Positions 47,543 to 58,257 of a DNA stretch of 64,000 nt are shown in pieces. Every line of letters starts with the position of its first letter. The stretch's first letter is position 1. Under the pieces are notes generated by a model. That model did not search any database and was not told the origin of the DNA. It saw nothing but the letters and a program-made list of their open reading frames with translations. The DNA comes from Pseudoclavibacter sp. 13-3 (lineage in GTDB: Bacteria; Actinomycetota; Actinomycetes; Actinomycetales; Microbacteriaceae), in the NCBI RefSeq assembly GCF_021168475.1, contig NZ_JAJOZT010000001.1:310001-374000 (forward strand). The letters are read 5' to 3'. Made by a program: the position numbers and the translations under genes.

Positions 47543-50500
47543 GTTGGCCATCCTCTAGAAGCTGCAGCCCCTCGGCGCTTGTGTAGCGGAAGCACCGTGT
47601 GGTGCTCCCACGTCGGTTCTCTGCGGTCAATGTGAACTCCCCTTCTTCGTCAAGCAGGACGAACAGCTGCCCCGCCAGTGCTGGGCAACTCTGCCAGTCG
47701 GTGCGGATGAACTCTGGCTGGCTGTCTTCGAGTGCCAGTATGAGTGCACCCACCGACATCTGCGTGTTGACCCGGTTCAACGCGATGCTGCTGCGAAGGA
47801 TCTGATTCCGTTGACGCAGGTTCGGCACGCCGAATGAGGTCGGCAGCGGTTGAGCGTTCGGGTTGTCGTCGTCTGTTACCAGCCAGAACTGCCCGTCGCG
47901 CTTGCGCAGGGCATACACCTCGACGGAGTCTTCACTGTCGCGCACGCTGGCGCGTGCCTCATGCCCGGCGACAGACTCAGGATCTGGGGCCTCACCGTCG
48001 AGCCAGCCGAGCAGGCTGCCCGGAATGCCGTCTTGCGGGGCATCAATGCGAAACAGTCTCGCGCGCGCGTCACGGTCGGCCTGCTTCTGCCGCCACTTTT
48101 CGGCGGCCTCAGCCATGGCATCCTGCCAGGCGGCTGGCCCGATCATGGCAGTGCCGTACACCCGCTGCACCAGAGACGGAAGCTCATCTGGCACTCTACA
48201 CGTGCGCGACTGATCGGGCCGCACGTCGAGCACTGCCAGCGTGCGCAGCAGGAGGTGGTCACCATAGATGAATGCTGACCCGCGTTCGGGTTCTGGCATC
48301 TCAGCCTGCCAGTCGACCCCCGTGATCAGCAGCTCAGCCTGCCGCAACCGCTCGGGTCGCTGCTGCTGACCCGGCCCCCGCGCATGACGGTGCAGTCGAC
48401 CAGAACGCTGCATGAGCAGGTCGATCGGCGCCAGATCAGAGACCATCACGTCGAAGTCGACGTCGAGTGACTGCTCGATCACCTGTGTCGCCACGACGAT
48501 GTGCATGCCGGCTCGAGAGCCGCCATCTGGCCCGAAACGCGCGACCAGGCCTGCGTCGATACGCGCGCGATCGAACGCGAGAAAGCGCGAATGGTCAAGC
48601 GTCACATCTGCTTCGGGAAAGCTCGCGCGAAGCAGATGAAAGGTCTTCTGCGCTCGCCTGACGGTATTGCGAATAACCACTGCGCAACCGCCATCGGCCA
48701 GTCGGGTGCGCAGTGCAGCGACCAGGACATCCCCGGTTTCTTCACCGTCGACGTGCTCATCGAGAACGGACAACGTGATGTCGGTATGTCGACCTGACGA
48801 AGATGGGCGTAACGTGCGGCGATCGCCGGCGTCTGCCGTGATGCTGATGAGTGGATATGCGGTCTCGAAGGCGTCTGGCGGTCGCAGCTTGGCGTCGGAG
48901 CTCTCGTCTGCAAGAGCCTCAGCGACGGGGTCTTCGTCGTCTTCAGCGTCGAGATCTGGGAACAGGTCTTCTTCGTCGTCAAGGTCTGGGAACAGATCTT
49001 CTTCGTCGGCAGCCGCAGCGAATTCAGCACCTCTCCCAGTCACGCCTTCACTGCGCCCCTGCTCATATGCAGCGAGGAATGCCTCGCGCCGATTCTGCGG
49101 CAGCGTCGCCGAGAGCATGATCACAGGCACCTCGTAAGCGGCCAGCCACGAGAGCACTGTGTCGAGATAGGCGTTCATGTACGCGTCGATGGCGTGCACT
49201 TCATCGAGAATGACCACTTTGCCGGCAAGAGCCAAGTGGCGCAGCACTGCGTGCTTGGCCTTCAGCCCGGTCATCAAGACCTGATCGATCGTGCCGTCGA
49301 CGAAGCTCGAAAGATTGCCCTTCTTACGACCAGAGAGCCAGGCGTCGGCCACAGCCCGAAGGCCGATCTGCTCGTTTCGTGATTCGTCTGTCGCGATGTT
49401 GCTGGTGGCCCATGGCCTGCTCAGATGTGCATACTGCTCGTTGAGATTGCGCTTGCCGTGCGCGAGGAAGACCGAAGTCGTATCGAGCCTGTGGTCGCTG
49501 GGGAACGATTCAATCCAACGCAGGTATCTGGTGAACATGGCGTTCACGGTCGCCTGCGTCGGCAGCGCGTAATAGACGCCGCCGAGACCGAACTTCTGAG
49601 CCAGTATCTCGGCAGCGAGCAGCGCAGCCTCAGTCTTGCCCTCGCCCATGTTGGCCTCGAGAATCATTAGACTGGGCCGCTCGACGGCCTGCGCTGCCTC
49701 GACGAAGGCGCGTTGGCTCGGCCGCAGGGATGCGCCGGGCAGGTTGAAGCGCTGTCTGAACAGGTCGTCGGGGTCGGGTGGCGCATCCGGCGGTCGCCAT
49801 GCTCGTGGAAGCGACAGCTGCTGCCACGCGGTTTCAGCTCGGGCGACTGCGTCGAAGTGCTGCTCATCTCGCTGATCGTGGTTGAGCGGAAAGAGTTCGT
49901 CGTTGCTGGCGACCCAGTCGGCAAAGATCAGCGTGCCGGTCAGAAGAATCTGAATGCGTTTGGTGAAGAGGGTGCTGCCTAGCCTCGGCAGCAGCTCATC
50001 TGCGCCGGTGCCCCGCGCCGCCCACTCGAAGAACTCATCACGCACATGCTGCCAGACCCCGGTGCCGACAAGATCAGGCTGTGTCTGAAACGTATTGATC
50101 TTTCCACTCGTCAGCGACGTGCCATGGTGACCTGCCACCACAACGGCGAGAGCCTCTGCAGCTGCGGGTTGAAAACCGACTTGACGCTGCAGCCATGCTT
50201 GAAGAGACATCGCGCCCACGAGCTCGTGACGAACCTTGCTTCGCATGGGTGTGTTGAACTCTGCTGGCGCATGAAGTCCACCTCTTGAGAACGCACGTTC
50301 AGCGCCGTTGCGATCTTGTATGACGAATGCGGGCGAGGCCTTGCCCACGTCGTGCACGGCTGCGATGAATTGGAAGAGCGTCTTTGCTTCGTCGGTGGAG
50401 ATGCCCAAGTCTTCGACGACAAGCTGCCGGACATGCGGCGCAAGGAATTCATCCCAAACATACCCCGCCGTTTCTGCAGTGTCTTGCAGATGCTGCCAGA

Positions 50501-50624
50501 GCTGAAGGTAGTCGTCCGGGTGGGATTCATCCCACTGATTCGACTTCGCCCAGACGGAAGCGGCCGAAGCAGAAAGAGCAGGCCAAGGTGAGTCAGTCTT
50601 CGATGCCCTGATCGTAGAAGCCAT
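47535..50624 (-). CDS. cas3: Cas3 nuclease-helicase
   Basis: 1029 residues from ATG 50624, preceded by GGGGGAGAG. The HD nuclease domain is first: FIAAVHDVGKASPAFVIQ (about 85) and VVVAGHHGTSLT (about 155). The helicase follows with Walker A ANMGEGKTEAALLAAEIL (about 325), DEVHAIDAYMNAYLDTVL (about 474), MLSATLPQNRREAFLAAY (about 510) and VVATQVIEQSLDVDFDVMVS (about 715) with QRSGRLHRH. Between the two RecA lobes, at about 535-575, an acidic insertion contains a tandem duplication of EEDLFPDLD. Cas3 is recruited by Cascade and degrades target DNA. First gene of the cas operon, divergent from the array. Confidence 0.96.
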   Translation of the reverse strand: MASTIRASKTDSPWPALSASAASVWAKSNQWDESHPDDYLQLWQHLQDTAETAGYVWDEFLAPHVRQLVVEDLGISTDEAKTLFQFIAAVHDVGKASPAFVIQDRNGAERAFSRGGLHAPAEFNTPMRSKVRHELVGAMSLQAWLQRQVGFQPAAAEALAVVVAGHHGTSLTSGKINTFQTQPDLVGTGVWQHVRDEFFEWAARGTGADELLPRLGSTLFTKRIQILLTGTLIFADWVASNDELFPLNHDQRDEQHFDAVARAETAWQQLSLPRAWRPPDAPPDPDDLFRQRFNLPGASLRPSQRAFVEAAQAVERPSLMILEANMGEGKTEAALLAAEILAQKFGLGGVYYALPTQATVNAMFTRYLRWIESFPSDHRLDTTSVFLAHGKRNLNEQYAHLSRPWATSNIATDESRNEQIGLRAVADAWLSGRKKGNLSSFVDGTIDQVLMTGLKAKHAVLRHLALAGKVVILDEVHAIDAYMNAYLDTVLSWLAAYEVPVIMLSATLPQNRREAFLAAYEQGRSEGVTGRGAEFAAAADEEDLFPDLDDEEDLFPDLDAEDDEDPVAEALADESSDAKLRPPDAFETAYPLISITADAGDRRTLRPSSSGRHTDITLSVLDEHVDGEETGDVLVAALRTRLADGGCAVVIRNTVRRAQKTFHLLRASFPEADVTLDHSRFLAFDRARIDAGLVARFGPDGGSRAGMHIVVATQVIEQSLDVDFDVMVSDLAPIDLLMQRSGRLHRHARGPGQQQRPERLRQAELLITGVDWQAEMPEPERGSAFIYGDHLLLRTLAVLDVRPDQSRTCRVPDELPSLVQRVYGTAMIGPAAWQDAMAEAAEKWRQKQADRDARARLFRIDAPQDGIPGSLLGWLDGEAPDPESVAGHEARASVRDSEDSVEVYALRKRDGQFWLVTDDDNPNAQPLPTSFGVPNLRQRNQILRSSIALNRVNTQMSVGALILALEDSQPEFIRTDWQSCPALAGQLFVLLDEEGEFTLTAENRRGSTTRCFRYTSAEGLQLLEDGQHE

Positions 50625-50780
50625 CCGTTTTCTCTCCCCCGTCAGGAACTCATTCCTAACCCATCTTGAGTGTAGTTGATGCCGCCGACATGATGCGGCG
50701 ATGCCGCATGACGACTGATCGCGGCTCGAACCGAACAAAACGGCACGTTCGAGAGGGTCACAGGGCTCTAGACTTGTTCT
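50625..50780 (+). promoter_or_regulatory. CRISPR leader and cas operon promoter region
   Basis: 156 bases between the cas3 start and the first repeat. It must hold the array leader and promoter on the + strand and the cas3 promoter on the - strand. The part next to the array (aacaaaacggcacgttcgag to cttgttct) is richer in A/T than the array. Leader position is supported by decay of repeats at the opposite end. Confidence 0.75.
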
Positions 50781-53700
50781 GCGCTCCCCGCTCAGGCGGG
50801 GGTGATCCCTTAGCTTCTTCCAGCCACTTGCAGACGGTCTTGCGCTCCCCGCTCAGGCGGGGGTGATCCCGCTGGCACCAAACGAGTCCTGTGCTCGCGC
50901 GAGCGCTCCCCGCTCAGGCGGGGGTGATCCCACCGGGCTGTAGTCCTCTGTAATCTGCTGCTTGCGCTCCCCGCTCAGGCGGGGGTGATCCCATATCGCG
51001 TAATATCCGACCGGCGTGGGCGAGGCGCTCCCCGCTCAGGCGGGGGTGATCCGGAGCTCGGACACCATATCCGCTACGGTCTCAGGCGCTCCCCGCTCAG
51101 GCGGGGGTGATCCTTTCTGCGCGAACATCGGCGCGAACATCAGCAGGCGCTCCCCGCTCAGGCGGGGGTGATCCCGCGAACACGGTGTGGTTCCGCTACA
51201 CGTCGACGCGCTCCCCGCTCAGGCGGGGGTGATCCCCGGAAACTGATCGCGCAGAGCGATTTCAACTTGCGCTCCCCGCTCAGGCGGGGGTGATCCCGCG
51301 ACAACGCCAAGGCCATGCTCCTCCGCGAAGCGCTCCCCGCTCAGGCGGGGGTGATCCCGGGTCAGGAGCCAGCAGATCGATCTTGACGCCGCGCTCCCCG
51401 CTCAGGCGGGGGTGATCCCAAGCGGCTTGCCGCGGCGATAGCCGGTCTCACGCGCTCCCCGCTCAGGCGGGGGTGATCCGATGCTCCCGATTCGGTGCGG
51501 GTCGGAGCCTCGGCGCTCCCCGCTCAGGCGGGGGTGATCCCCTGTTCTCGACCGAGGCACTGCCCGCCCAGGGGCGCTCCCCGCTCAGGCGGGGGTGATC
51601 CGTGGCCACCCCGGCAGACACAGACCAGCCAGACGCGCTCCCCGCTCAGGCGGGGGTGATCCCTGGACGATCTATGGCTTGATCATCCAGAACTGGCGCT
51701 CCCCGCTCAGGCGGGGGTGATCCCGAACCCGTTGTCACGCATGAGCCGGATGGCCTGCGCTCCCCGCTCAGGCGGGGGTGATCCCTATGGCTGGGCAGGT
51801 CATCGTCAAGGTCGACGGCGCTCCCCGCTCAGGCGGGGGTGATCCCGCGACCGGGGCGGCGAGCGACTGCATGGCCGGGCGCTCCCCGCTCAGGCGGGGG
51901 TGATCCCATGGCCTCCGCTGCCACCGACCACGTCGGGATGCGCTCCCCGCTCAGGCGGGGGTGATCCCCGGTCGTCTTTCTGGATGGCCGCTTCGAACTC
52001 GCGCTCCCCGCTCAGGCGGGGGTGATCCCTCGGCCGGTGTGACGATCACCCAGCGCTACGAGCGCTCCCCGCTCAGGCGGGGGTGATCCGCAGTTCGCCG
52101 AGTCGGTCAGCGCCGCGACCGTGCGCTCCCCGCTCAGGCGGGGGTGATCCCTCTAATGATCTTGTGGTCTGCCATATTCTTTCGCGCTCCCCGCTCAGGC
52201 GGGGGTGATCCCGGCGACGGGAACGCGACGTCGCCGTAGGTGTTGCGCTCCCCGCTCAGGCGGGGGTGATCCGATCAGCGACACCGCATACGAGCGCGCA
52301 GCTCAGCGCTCCCCGCTCAGGCGGGGGTGATCCCGCATCGCGCAACCGCCTCGAAAGAACAGTCACGCGCTCCCCGCTCAGGCGGGGGTGATCCGGCTCA
52401 GAGCACAGCACACTCACGGGAGCCGAAGCGCTCCCCGCTCAGGCGGGGGTGATCCCGTGGGGCGCGGCGTGCGTCGCGCTCGCAAGGAGCGCTCCCCGCT
52501 CAGGCGGGGGTGATCCGCAGCTGCTGCGCGGCCGTCACCGACTGCGCAGGCGCTCCCCGCTCAGGCGGGGGTGATCCGACACCGCCAGAGGGCCCGAAGA
52601 AGCAGTAGGGGCGCTCCCCGCTCAGGCGGGGGTGATCCCAGGGTCATCTTTCGCGGGCGAGTCACCGACCTGCGCTCCCCGCTCAGGCGGGGGTGATCCC
52701 TCCATCAGAAACAGCAGTAGGGAAACCGCTCAGCGCTCCCCGCTCAGGCGGGGGTGATCCCGCCGCCTACCAAGTGTTCACCGCCGTGCAGGCGCGCTCC
52801 CCGCTCAGGCGGGGGTGATCCCTTGACGCTGTTGCCGAGCGGCAGCAGGTCGGTGCGCTCCCCGCTCAGGCGGGGGTGATCCCCCGCTCGACGCCGAGGA
52901 GCACTGGACGATCGTGCGCTCCCCGCTCAGGCGGGGGTGATCCGTTTGGCGACCATTTCGAGTCGGTGACGGCGGCGCGCTCCCCGCTCAGGCGGGGGTG
53001 ATCCGATCACGTATGACTTCACTGGGCCGCTCCGCGCGCGCTCCCCGCTCAGGCGGGGGTGATCCCGGCACAGCGATGCCCGTGAAGTCGTAGCCTGCGC
53101 GCTCCCCGCTCAGGCGGGGGTGATCCGATCGCGGTTGCTCTCGGGCAGGCCGCGCCCCTGCGCTCCCCGCTCAGGCGGGGGTGATCCCGGTGGGGCGTGC
53201 CCAACGAGCTGCCGCCCACCGCGCTCCCCGCTCAGGCGGGGGTGATCCCTTGTTCACCGCGACGAGCACGCCCGCTGCGAGGCGCTCCCCGCTCAGGCGG
53301 GGGTGATCCCCCTCGCAGCGAGAAGGCCGCGAAGCTCATGAAGCGCTCCCCGCTCAGGCGGGGGTGATCCCGGCGAAGTCTATGGTGTGATTGTGGAACG
53401 CAAGCGCTCCCCGCTCAGGCGGGGGTGATCCACGCTCACGCGCCAGTCAGCGAACTGCACCTAATGCGCTCCCCGCTCGCGCGGGGGTGATCCTGCCCTT
53501 CACGAAGTCGTCGACGTTCGCGGCCAGCGCTCCCCGCTCAGGCGGGGGTGATCCGACGCGCACAAGCGTGCCGCCGACATCGCAGCAGCGCTCCCCGCTC
53601 AGGCGGGGGTGATCCGTAAACCAACCACCGCCCGCGCTTACCATCGCGGCGCTCCCCGCTCAGGCGGGGGTGATCCGTCACATCCCGGGCGTGTCGCGCA

Positions 53701-56301
53701 CCCGCGCCTGCGCTCCCCGCTCAGGCGGGGGTGATCCCGTTTCCCGGATGGGTCGCCAGAGTGGTTGGCGGCGCTCCCCGCTCAGGCGGGGGTGATCCCG
53801 CCGGCTCGCGTGCACCCGCCACGCCATCGGCGCGCTCCCCGCTCAGGCGGGGGTGATCCCGCGGCCGCCGCACCACCGAGCAACGTCATCGAGCGCTCCC
53901 CGCTCAGGCGGGGGTGATCCCGACACCGTCTTTGTCACGGAACCTCGCGCGGGGCGCTCCCCGCTCAGGCGGGGGTGATCCCGTCTACGTCTACATGAGC
54001 TCGTCGGTGACGCGGCGCTCCCCGCTCAGGCGGGGGTGATCCCCAGCGAGGGCCTGAACAGAGATCTGGAGGTCTGCGCTCCCCGCTCAGGCGGGGGTGA
54101 TCCCAATCGACCAGCTCGCTCAGAGATCAGGGCTCGGCGCTCCCCGCTCAGGCGGGGGTGATCCCGTCAGTCCGAGCTGCTTCGCGTAATCGAGGAAGCG
54201 CTCCCCGCTCAGGCGGGGGTGATCCCTCTTTGCGGCCCTCGAGCTGCACGGCCACGGAGCGCTCCCCGCTCAGGCGGGGGTGATCCCCACGAGGGTCATT
54301 CTAACCGCGAAGGTTGATGAGCGCTCCCCGCTCAGGCGGGGGTGATCCCCAGCTGCATCTTCCCCCGCTTTCTGAATGCCCGCGCTCCCCGCTCAGGCGG
54401 GGGTGATCCCGGGTCGGCGACCGTACCAGGGGGGGTGAGTGAGCGCTCCCCGCTCAGGCGGGGGTGATCCGTGGCGTGATAAGGGCTCGACCACTCGACG
54501 CAAGCGCTCCCCGCTCAGGCGGGGGTGATCCGCGGTAGCGCAGGCACTCGGGCGCAGCGCCCACGCGCTCCCCGCTCAGGCGGGGGTGATCCCTGCGGCA
54601 CGAGGCCTTCGACACCGAGGCGATGGCGCTCCCCGCTCAGGCGGGGGTGATCCCTTCCGGGTGATGTGCTTGCCGCTAGTTGCGTAGCGCTCCCCGCTCA
54701 GGCGGGGGTGATCCCGGCAAAAACGCGCTTCTTGAGGTGCGTGAGCTGTGCTCCCCGCTCAGGCGGGGGTGATCCCCGCCTGTTCCGGTGGTTGACGTAT
54801 GACGCGGCGTGCTCCCCGCTCAGGCGGGGGTGATCCCACGCTTGATGGCTACTTCACCAAGGCGACGGCGTGCTCCCCGCTCAGGCGGGGGTGATCCTCG
54901 GACGCCGTGCGGCCCCATTCGAGCGCGTTTGTGCTCCCCGCTCAGGCGGGGGTGATCCGTCGACCACCGGGGCTTCACCCGGCAACGACAGGTGCTCCCC
55001 GCTCAGGCGGGGGTGATCCCGCATAGGCGATCGACGGGGTCACCTCGCCGCGGTGCTCCCCGCTCAGGCGGGGGTGATCCCGCGTCATAGCCTACGACCT
55101 CTCACAAACCATCGTGCTCCCCGCTCAGGCGGGGGGTGATCCCTGAGTTTGTGCACGACCTGAACCACCACCCGAGTGCTCCCCGCTCAGGCGGGGGTGA
55201 TCCCCACCATCAGAGTATGGGTGTGAACGTTTAGACGTGCTCCCCGCTCAGGCGGGGGTGATCCCTACAATATTCTGCATATGACCACGATTCTAAGGTG
55301 CTCCCCGCTCAGGCGGGGGTGATCCGACCACGGATGGCCTCTGCGAACTTGTCAGACGGTGCTCCCCGCTCAGGCGGGGGTGATCCGTAGGACTGCACGG
55401 CGGCGATCTCCGGTTTCGAGTGCTCCCCGCTCAGGCGGGGGTGATCCTGCCGTGCCGGGCAAGTCGCGGGTGATGGTCGAGTGCTCCCCGCTCAGGCGGG
55501 GTGATCCCAGCATGCACGCACAACCGGGCGGGCGGCCGGCGTGCTCCCCGCTCAGGCGGGGGTGATCCGCGACGGCCCCACCTCGTCCACGTCCAGCTCG
55601 TGTGCTCCCCGCTCAGGCGGGGGTGATCCGGAGCCACGGAATACGCCGAGACCTTCGAGCGCGTGCTCCCCGCTCAGGCGGGGGTGATCCCGTCGAGACG
55701 ACTCGGAGCGCTTCACGGCCTTTGTGCTCCCCGCTCAGGCGGGGGTGATCCTGGTCAGCAGGTCATCGACCGTCATTGTCACGTGTGCTCCCCGCTCAGG
55801 CGGGGGTGATCCCGGGGAGCCTTGGCTGATCGACCTGAACCAGTAGTGCTCCCCGCTCAGGCGGGGGTGATCCCGTGTCGATGACGGCGACGTCACCGGG
55901 GGCCCGGTGCTCCCCGCTCAGGCGGGGGTGATCCGCTGGTCTACGAGCTCGCGAATGGCTCTGGTCTGTGCTCCCCGCTCAGGCGGGGGTGATCCGAAGC
56001 ACGACGGCACCCTGCACCTGCATCAGGAGTGCTCCCCGCTCAGGCAGGGGTGATCCGCGCAGAAGGGAAGCTTGTCCTCGCGACATATAGTGCTCCCCGC
56101 TCAGGCGGGGGTGATCCCCGGTTGTTGAGCCTGACGCCGAAGAGCACCACGTGCTCCCCGCTCAGGCAGGGGTGATCCGTTCTCTTCGCAGGTGGTCTCT
56201 GACCGTGAGGTGTACTCCCCGCTCAGGCGGGGGTGATCCCCGTGACGTGCTCGCACGTCTGCGCGCCGCCGCAGTGCTCCCCGCTCAGGCGGGGGTCATC
56301 C
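50781..56301 (+). CRISPR. Type I-E CRISPR array, 91 repeats
   Basis: Ninety-one recognisable 28-base repeats (gcgctccccgctcaggcg followed by ggggtgatcc) spaced every 61 bases, giving 33-base spacers; a few spacers are 34, repeat 72 has one extra G and repeat 78 lacks one. Repeats 1-65 begin GCGCTCC; repeats 66-91 begin GTGCTCC (repeat 90 has GTACTCC). Other variants are repeat 45 (CTCGCGCGG in the centre), repeats 87 and 89 (GGCAGGGG) and repeat 91 (GTCATCC). The repeat forms a CCCCGC/GCGGGG hairpin for Cas6e. Variants cluster at the right end, so the leader is on the left, beside cas3, and transcription runs rightwards. No spacer duplication was noticed by eye. Confidence 0.98.
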
Positions 56302-56334
56302 CAAACCGTCCGGGTCGGCGTCGAGCCGACCATG

Positions 56335-56424
56335 GGGCTCCCCTCTCAGGCAGCGGTAGTACCTGCGACGCAGCATCGCAACACGCCCGCGTCCCAGGCC
56401 CCGGGCTCAAGCGGGCGATAGTCC
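56335..56424 (+). repeat. Two decayed CRISPR repeats at the distal end
   Basis: In register with the array, gggctcccctctcaggcagc... (56335-56362) and about 56396-56424 (ggccccgggctcaagcgggc...) are recognisable but heavily mutated repeats. With them the array once had at least 93 repeats. The following 295 bases up to the GIY-YIG gene hold no further clear repeat or gene. Confidence 0.75.
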
Positions 56425-56719
56425 AAACCCGTACTGCAAAGTGCACGGGCCGACAGCGTGTCATTCATCGGGGCTTTAGGAACTCTCGCCTCAGGTGAAG
56501 ACCTCCAGGAACGCGTGGGTTATCACGGCAAGTCCACACATCAGAGGTCCGACCCCGCCCGTCAGCCGCAAAGAAGCTCTCCGCAAGCCGTTCTCTGTGA
56601 GGGCCCGTACCGCCAGAACCGCGTCCGAAGCCGATTCACACCAGGCGAAGCCATAAGCTGCTCGTAACGTCTAACCGAGTGAATACATGATCGGTCCGAC
56701 AAACAGCGAGGAATGCAGA

Positions 56720-58060
56720 ATGCAGGCGCTTCATTTCACACGATTCGACATGAGCGAGCAGGGGTCGGCCAGCCCCCCCCTGTTCGCCACGAAGGATGCA
56801 CCACGCACTGGCATCTACATCCTCGAGTTCGCCGATCAGGCTCGCTATGTGGGGCAGACCGTCGACATCGTCACCCGGTACGCCGCTCACCGCCGGCACC
56901 ACGGTGATGTTGTGGCACTCAGATTCGCCCCGTGCCCGTCCGACGAACTCGACCAGGCCGAGCGCTCCGTTACTCATGAGCAGGAACAACATCATCAGCT
57001 GCGCAACACACTGCTCGCTGACCTGCCGGGCGGTGGCGGCGACCTGACCGTGGCCCTTGCTGAAGAGATCTGTGTAACGCTGCCGTGGAAGCGCGCACGC
57101 CGCACCACCGTCGCAGACGAGTGCGATAGTCGAAGGAGGCGCGCGTGGCAGCTTCAAGCCTGTGACGACTGGTCCGCGCTGGGCACCACACTCGCCCGAT
57201 ACGTCGATCAGACGGTGCCCGCACCAATCACCACTGCCGGGCAGCTCTGGACGGTCAGCGCGCTCCCGACGACCAACAGACGTGCTGAGGATCATCGTCT
57301 GATCACGCTGAGCTGCGGTCGAATGGAGACACTCTACATTCGACAGCTCACTGACAATGGAGAATTGGTCATCGGGGCACATTTCAACTTGCTCACTGAT
57401 CAGCCTGGATTTGATCGGAGTCGGCGCTCTGCCTCACGCCCACTGAACTCTGCGCCCACAGAATTACGGAAAATGTCACCAAGCGGGCATCGAATCATGC
57501 TGAATGCCGTCCAGCAACATCCAGGCATGGAACATTCCACGTCTCGATGCGCGCACACGACAAGTTTCTCCATCGATTCAATCTCGCCCAGCCGGGGGGC
57601 AACAGAAGAAGGGCCCACGATCTCGACGAATCAAGGTCCTGGGCCCTTGCCCTCACGGCGATGTGGCCGAAGCCACGATCTCACCACGTTCTCATGCCGC
57701 GATCAGTCGCGTGCACCAGCCTTCTCGTTGCGCCGACGAGCAGCAGCGGTAAGGCCGAGACCTGCAGCCGCAACCAGGCCAGCGATCAGGGCCAGCCCCG
57801 CTGCACCGGTGTCGGTGCCGGTTCGGGCCAGCTTGCTGCCTTCTGTGCCAGTCGGCTCGGCAGGCGTCGCAGGCGTCGTCGGCTCAACAGGCGTCGGCGT
57901 CACCGGTGCCGGCGGTGACGGAACGTGCTCAGTCGTGCAGTCAGCCGTCTGGCTGGCGGTGTCAGGCACGCAGTTTGGCACCACTGGAGGAACACCCGGA
58001 GGCACATCGCCGCCGCCGGTGACGACGTTGACGATCTTGTCAGCGTCGTTGGCATCCTGA
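56720..58060 (+). CDS. GIY-YIG nuclease, C-terminus probably lost by frameshift
   Basis: 446 residues from ATG 56720, which has GCGAGGA upstream; ATG 56687 is an alternative. The GIY-YIG core is clear: RTGIYILEFADQARYVGQTV (about 30) and DIVTRYAAHRRHHGDVVALR, then ELDQAERSVTHEQEQHHQLR with the conserved Glu. Family-like sequence goes on to about residue 230 (AGQLWTVSALPTTNRRAEDH; RLITLSCGRMETLYIRQL). Beyond about 57400 the protein is low-complexity Ser/Arg/Pro sequence that is simply the antisense of the surface-protein tail at 57703-58239. The native C-terminal domain is therefore missing. GIY-YIG enzymes cut DNA in many repair, homing and restriction contexts; this one lies next to the array but need not belong to it. 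Confidence 0.65.
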   Translation: MQALHFTRFDMSEQGSASPPLFATKDAPRTGIYILEFADQARYVGQTVDIVTRYAAHRRHHGDVVALRFAPCPSDELDQAERSVTHEQEQHHQLRNTLLADLPGGGGDLTVALAEEICVTLPWKRARRTTVADECDSRRRRAWQLQACDDWSALGTTLARYVDQTVPAPITTAGQLWTVSALPTTNRRAEDHRLITLSCGRMETLYIRQLTDNGELVIGAHFNLLTDQPGFDRSRRSASRPLNSAPTELRKMSPSGHRIMLNAVQQHPGMEHSTSRCAHTTSFSIDSISPSRGATEEGPTISTNQGPGPLPSRRCGRSHDLTTFSCRDQSRAPAFSLRRRAAAVRPRPAAATRPAIRASPAAPVSVPVRASLLPSVPVGSAGVAGVVGSTGVGVTGAGGDGTCSVVQSAVWLAVSGTQFGTTGGTPGGTSPPPVTTLTILSASLAS

Positions 58061-58239
58061 TTCACGGTCACCTGGTAGGTGATCGTGGCAGTCTGCCCCG
58101 GAGCGAGCGTGTCTTCCCAGTGCAGCTTGCCCGTCGTCGTGTCTACAGCGGGTGCCGCTGCGGCGTCACCCTCGATCGTCGCCTGCGCCGATCCGTCGAC
58201 ACATGTCATGTGTGAAGACTGAAGTCGGGCGTATCCCAT
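57703..58239 (-). pseudogene. C-terminal fragment of a sortase-anchored surface protein
   Basis: The fragment has a DUF11-like beta domain (WEDTLAPGQTATITYQVTVN QDANDADKI...), then a Pro/Thr-rich wall-spanning linker (PPAPVTPTPVEPTTPATPAE), then the sorting signal SKLARTGTDTGAAG with an apolar helix GLALIAGLVAAAGLGLTAAA and the basic tail RRRNEKAG. LARTG fits the class E type (LAxTG) sortase signal of actinobacteria. The N-terminal bulk of the protein and any export signal are missing; the upstream sequence is unrelated, so it is a truncated remnant. Confidence 0.75.
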
Positions 58240-58257
58240 CAGTCATGATGTATCTAG

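Noticed and set aside
45941-47635. A 564-codon + strand open frame
   Set aside because: Antisense of Cse1, which is firmly identified in its operon.
53391-55637. Short ORFs inside the array coding for repeated SPLRRG or PERGA peptides
   Set aside because: They are translations of CRISPR repeats, not genes.
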